From NCBI RefSeq assembly GCF_014851395.1, contig NW_024040817.1, forward strand, positions 29,111,976-29,175,975: a DNA stretch of 64,000 bases, in the 5' to 3' direction. The notes beneath the pieces were generated by a model. It was given only the letters and a program-made list of their open reading frames with translations, was not told the origin of the DNA and did no database searches. Each line of letters starts with the position of its first letter. Position 1 is the first letter of the stretch. The DNA is from Micropterus salmoides (taxonomy: Eukaryota; Chordata; Actinopteri; Centrarchiformes; Centrarchidae). The translations under genes were made by a program, and so were the position numbers. Below, piece after piece: positions 57,302 through 64,000 of this stretch.

Positions 57302-58553
57302 AGGTTCAGTGTGTAATATTTCTGAGGATCTATTGACAGAAATGCAGTATAAGACACATAACTATGTTTTCAGTGCTGTTTAAATATCAAACATAATGAA
57401 CCGTTATGTTTTTATTACCTTAGAATGAGACATTTATATCTACATAACCATGGGCACCCCCTTACATGATGCGCTGCCATGTTGCGTCATCATGTTTCTA
57501 CAGTGGCTGAAAATGGACAAACTGCGCTACAGAGCGTGTTTCGTCACTACGTTCTTCTTGTTCTACTTCTGGTAGGATTCAGGCAGTGTAGAGATCATCA
57601 CAACATTAAATATGTATGTTCGAAGAAGGTAGTAGTAATAACATACAGCAGGGGTCGGCAAATAAGTTTTGCATCGGAGCAATATTTTCCACCATTAGAT
57701 GGTGGATGAGAATATAACGCATAATATTTGAAGCCATTATTATGGTGGTTGGTTAGCTCGGATGGTAAAGACTCTCACCTAGAGAATTGTGTGTTTGATC
57801 CCACCTCAGCGGCATGTGCTGCACTGATTTTGTTTCGGTGTTTGACCCACATCCATCAACCTGCGGATGCTTTTTCATTTCCCTAGTCTCTCCAGGCAGA
57901 GGACATTTATGGAAATCACGTTTTCTGATGGCTCTTTCAGAGGTGTGTCAAGCAGGCAGCAGACTGTTTTAATGTCGTTCAGAATTTTTCAAAAAGCAAA
58001 AGAAATATAGCATTGCAGCAAAAAACATTTCACGCTTTTATTTTGTAATCAAAACTACTAAAGAGGAAGTGATTATGTGAGTAACTTTTGCTGACATGAC
58101 TTAGATCAATTTCAGCTACTATCTATTTATTTATGTTTGTCGCTATCAGGCCAGATATTATTGCTGGCGGGCAGTTTTGGCGATTGTCCATAATCAAAGA
58201 GAGAATGAATGTGTTTCTCTTGTCAATGTTTGTACTTTATCTAAAGTGTGGTTTATAATGGCCTGTGGTGCAGAAACAGTGACTGTTTCACACTCTTGGC
58301 TTACATTTTCCATGTTATCTGTCAGTGCTCAAGTGGCAATAACATGGTTTTACTGAATAATTAAGTAAATATCATTTCTTAATATATCTATCTAAAGAAA
58401 TCTCATTTCTTGACTGGCCACTCTCTCAGAAGAGACACCTTTTGTGCTCTTTGAAGCTCTTTTAATAGGGTAGGGGGCAGTGGTAGACTGGACAGTTGGT
58501 TGCAATTCACAACCCTCGCCACTAGATGCCACTAAAACTTACACACTGAACAT
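57302..58553. mobile_element. TTAA-flanked non-autonomous DNA transposon (Kolobok/piggyBac-type)
   Basis: TTAA at 57298-57301 and 58554-58557 flank ends that begin AGGTTCAGTGTGTAA on the left and, on the opposite strand, ATGTTCAGTGTGTAA on the right (14 of 15 matching). A TTAA duplication is typical of Kolobok and piggyBac elements. Length 1,252 bp, no transposase frame. A tRNA-like block lies inside at 57744-57806 after GGGGTCGGCAAATAAGTTTT, which is shared with 24812. Confidence 0.7.
57744..57806 (+). other. tRNA-like sequence (box A/B) inside TTAA element
   Basis: A-box-like GGTTAGCTCGGATGG and B-box-like TGTTTGATCCCAC separated by about 30 nt. Not an intact tRNA gene. Confidence 0.5.
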
Positions 58554-58557
58554 TTAA

Positions 58558-59760
58558 ATGTAATACCAGACAATTTTTACAGAGTTTGGTAGGATGATTT
58601 AACAAAGAGAAATATCAGATTAAGGGTTTCTATGATGACATATGTTACATTACATGCTAATATCACTAAATATCATGAAATATAACTGCTTACCAAAAAA
58701 CAGAACACATTACAATTAAAGGGAATAATCAGGGGGAAATGATGCTGGTGATAGTGCCATACATATGGATCTACCAGTCCAATTACACAAAGTATACCTT
58801 ATTTCCCTAATTAAATACACAGCATGTGATTTTCAATAAGGTTCTGGGTTAAACATACAGAGAATAAGGCAGCTTTTTCTTATGTTTATTTACCACTTTT
58901 CTGGCAGAATAATTAAAGCATGCATGATTGCCATCTTAATTATAATGTGTTGCTTTTAAGCAGCTGGGAATATGATAAAGGCATGTAAAATGTATTCAAA
59001 TCTACCCTCCTACACACACACACAGACTTTTCAAACCAATGTTACGCCCTTGAGCTAACTGCACAGTCAGAGAGATAGAACATTTCAATAAAATCAGATA
59101 TCTTAAGCACCACTAAACTCTGTTTATCCCAAAATATAAAATTCCACGCTGTCCCAACTTGCACCCAAAGCGATGAGTTTGCCGTAATGTTCCCCGCTTG
59201 TGGGCACATGGGGGATGGTCCCAGCTACAAACGTCTAGCAATTACTGGATCCAATTCATGGCTGGTGGGGAAAGCAATTTTAATTCAATAAACGTCTTTT
59301 TGTCAAATTCAGCGAATATCTCCTCACAGTCAGCTAGCCGTCCGTTCTGTGTGTGCTGAAAATAAATCTGACGTTGGTTCTCAGCCCTCGATCTGTAAAT
59401 AAGAAATAAACAAAGTGACCAGCACCCTGGCACACAAAATCTAGTCCAGCCGTTCCAGCCATGATTTGTGTGTCAGCTAACGTTGAATGACTTGCCCACG
59501 GACATTCAGCTTACTTTCTAGTTGACCAAGACACGCCGTTGTTGTGATATTAGCTATAGTAGCAGGAGTGTTGTGAGTATTGTTGTCTGGAGCTGGTGTG
59601 AGGGCTCTGGGACCGTCTCTGCATGTTAGCTTAGCAGCAGCAACTGTAGCAATAGGTGGCTAAGACACAACTTAGCTCACGTTAGCTATATTACTTGATG
59701 ACTCGTGATTTGCTCTATATCATGGTATTTGTCATGGTGGTGTGAGTTTTTACTAAGCTA
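58558..59760. other. No gene recognised
   Basis: No coding similarity. The part from about 59150 has the GC and CpG content of a repeat rather than surrounding AT-rich DNA, but I could not define its ends. Confidence 0.35.
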
Positions 59761-60242
59761 TGTATATCCAGTGCCCTTTAAAGAAAGAGTTTTGAAATCT
59801 TTTATTCAAAATGCACCACTAATATAATTAAATTAAATTAAATACCACCCCCCAAAAACTACATAAAATAACTAAAATAAATGAATAGGCTGCCCCTGTT
59901 TATATTGTGTGCTGCTAACTTTATCCATTGCCAGTCTCATAATTTGTTAATTTGTTTACCGTTGTCCCTAAATCTTCTAATTTAGCGGGGGAAATCCACT
60001 AACATGCTTTAATGCACACGTAACTTGATTCAGTTGTGCTAATATAATATATTCTAATTTTTTACACATCTTACCTTTTAAATGTGCATCCCAGATAGCA
60101 TTTTCTATTGAAGCTCCGCTGCGCTGCTAGCATTTGATGCTAACTTCCAGGAACTATTCAGACCCTCCATGATCCGCCATTGCTGTGAAAAACTGGTCCA
60201 TTGGAGTGAACGTGACTCTCTTTTAAAGGGCTCTGTGTATAT
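59761..60242. mobile_element. Candidate MITE with CCCTTTAAA ends
   Basis: GCCCTTTAAAGA (59773-59784) is mirrored by TCTTTTAAAGGGC (60219-60231), with looser inverted similarity extending outward (TGTATATCC and TGTATAT). About 480 bp without coding capacity. Superfamily and target duplication not determined. Confidence 0.45.
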
Positions 60243-60339
60243 CTAAGCATTTTATTAAATGGAATTCAACATCTACAACTGTCTAAAGCCTTTCTCCTAT
60301 CAGTGGACGCACTAAATATCTTCAGTAAATATGAATAAA

Positions 60340-60427
60340 AGACTGTATGTGTTTTCCCAAACACATTCTCTTGGTGCATGAGTTTTATTTTGCACCGCCA
60401 CTGGAAAGAATCCTAGGGGAAACACTG
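60340..60427 (-). mobile_element. hAT-type right end, isolated
   Basis: On the minus strand: CAGTGTTTCCCCTAGGATTC followed by TTTCCAGTGGCGGTGC. CAGTGTTTCC is a common hAT terminus. No partner end was found upstream, so this is a truncated copy. Confidence 0.5.
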
Positions 60428-63042
60428 TAGACACAGTATTTTATTCATGTTACTGAGACTTTAAATGGGCCAATTAATCTATGTGGAACAAACTGAGAAA
60501 AACAATTGATTTTGTTGTATCTGCTCAGTGGGCTACATCATAAAGAGCACAATTATCATCATCATCATCAACTCAAAGAGCAAAATAAAGGTCAAGATCA
60601 AGATAATAATGCTATTATATATGCTTTCTATTTAACAATGATCAAAACTACTGATTAAAAAGAGCTTTATACATATGATAACATAAGATAATATAACATA
60701 TGATCTACAATAACAGTAATGTATACAGCTTTGAACTAGTGATTAAAATACCCTCCATTCACAAAGTCACCCTGCAATCTTTCCCTATTGACCTGTGGAC
60801 ACTAGCTGCCAGAATCCCAGCCATGCAGTGGATGGCAAATAACATGGATGAATGCATTCTAGTCTGCTAATTTAATGACAGACTAACTCATTAAAATCTC
60901 CGTGCTTAAACCAAATCCTGACATCAACCATCATCACAGAAAGGAGGCTGCAGAAAGTCATATTTCGGTAGGACTTAGACTAATTGGAAGAGATGGATGC
61001 AAGCGAAGCTTAGAGGAGGCGCTGAAGGCATAGAAGTAAGTACCAAGACAAAATGATTCCCATGACTGCACTAAGTCTTTCTATTTAATACTTATTGCCT
61101 GGGCCTTATTTATTACCACTAGTGTTTTCTCTCTTGCACCACTTATCAGTTTAGTTTACTTTTATGCTAGTCCAACTTTGTTGCTACATCAGCTTATAAC
61201 ATTTCTTTAAATTGGTATTAGGCCTCTTTCTTCATCTCTTTCTTTGCGCTGCTTGTTGGAATTAGTCTCATTTACCAATGCCTCATCGGTTGATCCTCTG
61301 GATTAAATGATACATTGGCTGTAAGGCTAGTTCTTTATTTGTATTCATCTTGCACTATGCGGATAATAAAATGCAGCACAAACAAGTATGTGTTTGCATT
61401 TTAGGATTTTTCAAATTAAATCAGTGAGCTTTTAAAAAGCCCTTTGTATCCAGCTTCAGACACAGCAGGCAAAACCCACAAATCTAATGGCCCGCCTCTT
61501 ATTGAAATATAAATCTACAAGCTCAGGCTTTATTCTTCATTTACTATCAATTTGGGCTCTTTTTTTATTAGGTGATCAGAAACTTTTTTAAAAAGGGGGG
61601 ATATTTTGAAATTAAACTTGAAACTATTTAATACTATTATCCCTGCATGGCCTTTATCTTTACCAAATAGGATGCAGAATAAACAATTGCATCTACTACT
61701 GCATTTAATTTTCTCCATTTAATTATAGTCCATTACAGCAATTAGGTTATAACAGTAAAAGGGAGAGGGGTTTTTTTCCTCCCATTTTTTCTTTAATTGG
61801 AACCACCTACTGAATGTCACTGAGGTTAGCAGCCAGTTTAAATTTTTTGCGAACGGAACTCTTGTCTTTCTCATTTAATGTGGCATAGCTTGTAGCAACA
61901 CCTGTTCCAAACAGGAAATATCATTCAGCATGTTGCTGCAGAGAGCCTGCGTGATCAAAGAAATCTAATTTTAATGTGTACCTGTGGATCCTCCCATGCC
62001 GTGTCTCTGAAAGTCACTCTCTCCTCAGGACCTGCTTTTTTTGGCAAGAGTCATCACCACGACACGAGCACTGTCACATACGGATGCCATAGAAGACTTC
62101 TGTCCCTATTAAAATCATAAATACACACTAAATTTACAAAAGTTGCAGGTGCTTTCGCATAAGCAACATCTCTTTGTTCCTCCTCATTTGTGATCAGTTT
62201 AATTTTAGTAAGGGAAATAAACATGGAATAATGGTTTCTACCTGGATTCCTCTCATCAGTTTACTTCATGAAAAGAGTAATCTGCTGTGTATTCACTGTA
62301 CATCAACTTTACGATTGGCTTTCAAACTCTACTAGAATAAGTCATTCCGAAATTGTGAAAGCAAATAAATTGTAAGGAGCGATAAGAAGGGAGTTACACT
62401 AAATGATGCAGTCAGACTGATTCAGTTTTATGCTGACTGTGGTAGCGCGATTCAGACGTGAACTTCAAAGTGCTGTTGTCGTCCCTGAGAGGCTGTAACG
62501 AAGCCCGGACAACAAACAGAGTCAAACAGGAGGACACTGTTGAATACTAAACACCCGAGTCAATGCCAGCTGAAGGCTCATAACAGATTGAGCGATTTCA
62601 GTGGTCTGCATTCCCAAATCCTGCCGGATCTCAGGCGATTTTATCAGCATCTGGACGTATGCTGTCCCGAAAGCAGGAGAGACTTTGCATTTGAAAGTGA
62701 GCTGATTGCTTTTTTCATAAAGATTTCATACAGGCCGCCTATATCTCATTTCGAGGACTTAGGTGGTGATGAATGTGAGAAAAAGGAGACGCTATTGCAG
62801 ATGCTCTTAAATAGCATGATGAAAGAGGCGTAGAGTGCAAGTTCCACACAAGTTTTTTCTTCTCACCTTTATAAAGCAGCTTAAAAAAATCACTTTCTTT
62901 TCACCCATGAGGCACAAGAATAAAAAGCACGCAGATAGAAGAAAGTACACTCGAAAATTCTTTTATAATTATACCGTTAAAATAATATGAAAGATGTCAA
63001 CAAAAACATACCTGGCAGAAATCTGTACATTAGATGTTAATC
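60428..63042. other. No gene recognised
   Basis: AT-rich with a short (ATC)n at about 60552-60570. A 97-codon frame (62540-62833) shows no domain I recognise. Confidence 0.45.
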
Positions 63043-63136
63043 CAGTGTTTCCGACAGGATGTGAATTTACTTGGTGGTGGTAGGTGGCGCAGCTTGTCCT
63101 CAGTTTAGTGTCACAGGTTTCAAGCTGGAAACACTG
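63043..63136. mobile_element. 94-bp mini-element with hAT-type ends
   Basis: CAGTGTTTCC (63043-63052) and GGAAACACTG (63127-63136) are perfect inverted repeats around a short non-coding centre. No 8-bp flanking duplication was found (TGTTAATC against AAAAATTT). Either a minimal internally deleted hAT element or a rearranged remnant. Confidence 0.5.
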
Positions 63137-63584
63137 AAAAATTTATTCAAGGTTTTAAGTACAGCCTATTGTATGTATGGGAAATCATGTAATCAAAGTG
63201 GGGATTAAAGGTTCAAGTGACCAAACAAAAGCAGTGACACCTGAAACACAATGACAGTAAAAGTAATGTGTAACTGGATTGATAGTGTATTATGTGTTTG
63301 CTGTATGTATGTAGGTTTACCAACCACTGCAGCTGAGCATTAAATGTCACAACACGCTGGCTCCAAGTGAATGGAAAAAAACAACAACAACACTTTCTTG
63401 GCACAAAAATTCCATATAATGAATCCACAGGCCATTATGTTCTCACAACATAACTTTGCTTGATCTAATGTCAGTTGTTTATTAGCTACTGTTCCATTAA
63501 TACTTAAATATGTTTAGAGACTTGTTTGCTGATAGGGGGCCTACTATGCTTTCCCTTATTTTCTGTATAATGAGTGTGCAACAC
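63137..63584. other. No gene recognised
   Basis: Nothing identified. Confidence 0.4.
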
Positions 63585-64000
63585 TGTCGGAGGAAAAAGT
63601 ATGTGAGCTCTTTGGAATTACCTGGATTTGTGCATAAATTGGTCATAAAATGGGACCTAATCTTCATCTAAGTCCACAGTAGACAAAGACAGTCTGCTTA
63701 AACTAATACCACACAAACAATTATATGTTTCAACGTGTAAACAGTCACAGCGCAGGGTGGGAAAAGTATGTGAAACCTTGGTCAACTGGTTGACCTTCCT
63801 TTGGCGGCAATAACCTCAACCAAACGTTTCCTGTAGTTGCAGATCAGACCTGTACAACGGTCAGGAGGAATTTTGAACCATTCCTCTTTACAAAAATGTT
63901 TCAGTTCAGGACTCTGACTGGGCCACTCCAGAAGGCGTATTTTCTTCTTGCTGTTGATTTACTTCTGTGATTTGCGTTTGGACAGCAGTGGCTTCCTCTG
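63585..64000 (-). mobile_element. Fish DNA transposon fragment running off the window
   Basis: Contains TGTCGGAGGAAAAAGTATGT, ACACAAACAATTATATGTTT, GCAGGGTGGGAAAAGTATGT, GGCGGCAATAACCTCAACCA and CTGACTGGGCCACTCCAGAA, strings I associate with a non-coding strand of a fish Tc1-like element. It is cut by the window end; the far terminus and any transposase frame are outside. The strand call is tentative. Confidence 0.45.

Noticed and set aside
62540..62833. 97-codon plus-strand frame near the window end
   Set aside because: No domain, repeat match or conserved neighbours; cannot be supported.

Overview
The window looks like teleost fish DNA (probably a spiny-rayed fish). It is AT-rich and shows no operon structure. 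I found no intact host gene. The longest open frames are transposase or reverse-transcriptase fragments or chance reading frames, and almost every recognisable segment belongs to a repeat family common in ray-finned fish. The order assignment is inference from repeat content. The window behaves like a gene-poor intergenic or intronic region that has collected transposons in layers.

Layout. 1-9 kb: a decayed P-element (THAP9-like) transposase, a Ty3/gypsy RNase H fragment, a Penelope-like fragment on the minus strand, a tRNA-derived SINE, and two copies of a 0.8-0.9 kb CAGGGT-ended repeat. 10.9-15.3 kb: two elements with inverted ends, a possible hAT N-terminal fragment, an 18-bp minisatellite and a (TG)n tract. 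17.4-25.5 kb: a plus-strand LINE cluster made of two L2-like copies around a third LINE. The second L2-like copy is split by a 1.4-kb hAT-type element and by a second insertion carrying a tRNA-like sequence. 29.7-34.6 kb: a palindromic insertion with a 14-bp target duplication, a nearly intact Tc1/mariner element of DD36E type with one internal stop, and a PIF/Harbinger remnant with its two genes facing each other. 35.4-36.7 kb: a retroelement gag-like start behind a TATA-containing terminal segment, and a 347-bp hAT MITE. 37.1-41.3 kb: two minus-strand LINEs in series, one with a (TA)n tract inside its reverse transcriptase and the other with a degenerate 2A-like motif. 42-50 kb: scattered short repeats. 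51.1-51.95 kb: an 851-bp element with long inverted ends and two opposed tRNA-like modules. 57.3-58.6 kb: a TTAA-flanked Kolobok/piggyBac-type element. 59.7-64 kb: smaller inverted-repeat elements and a DNA transposon running off the end.

The parts do not form a pathway; their relation is historical. The nesting order (hAT and a second insertion inside an L2 copy; a short repeat inside the 51.1-kb element; a palindrome inside a dispersed repeat) gives relative ages. The Tc1/DD36E copy, with 28/29-bp matching ends and a single nonsense codon, looks youngest. The most unusual structures are the opposed tRNA-like modules at 51.1 kb, the palindrome at 29.86 kb, and repeated tRNA-like modules inside other insertions. 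Family names marked as inferred rest on motif memory and need a repeat-library search.
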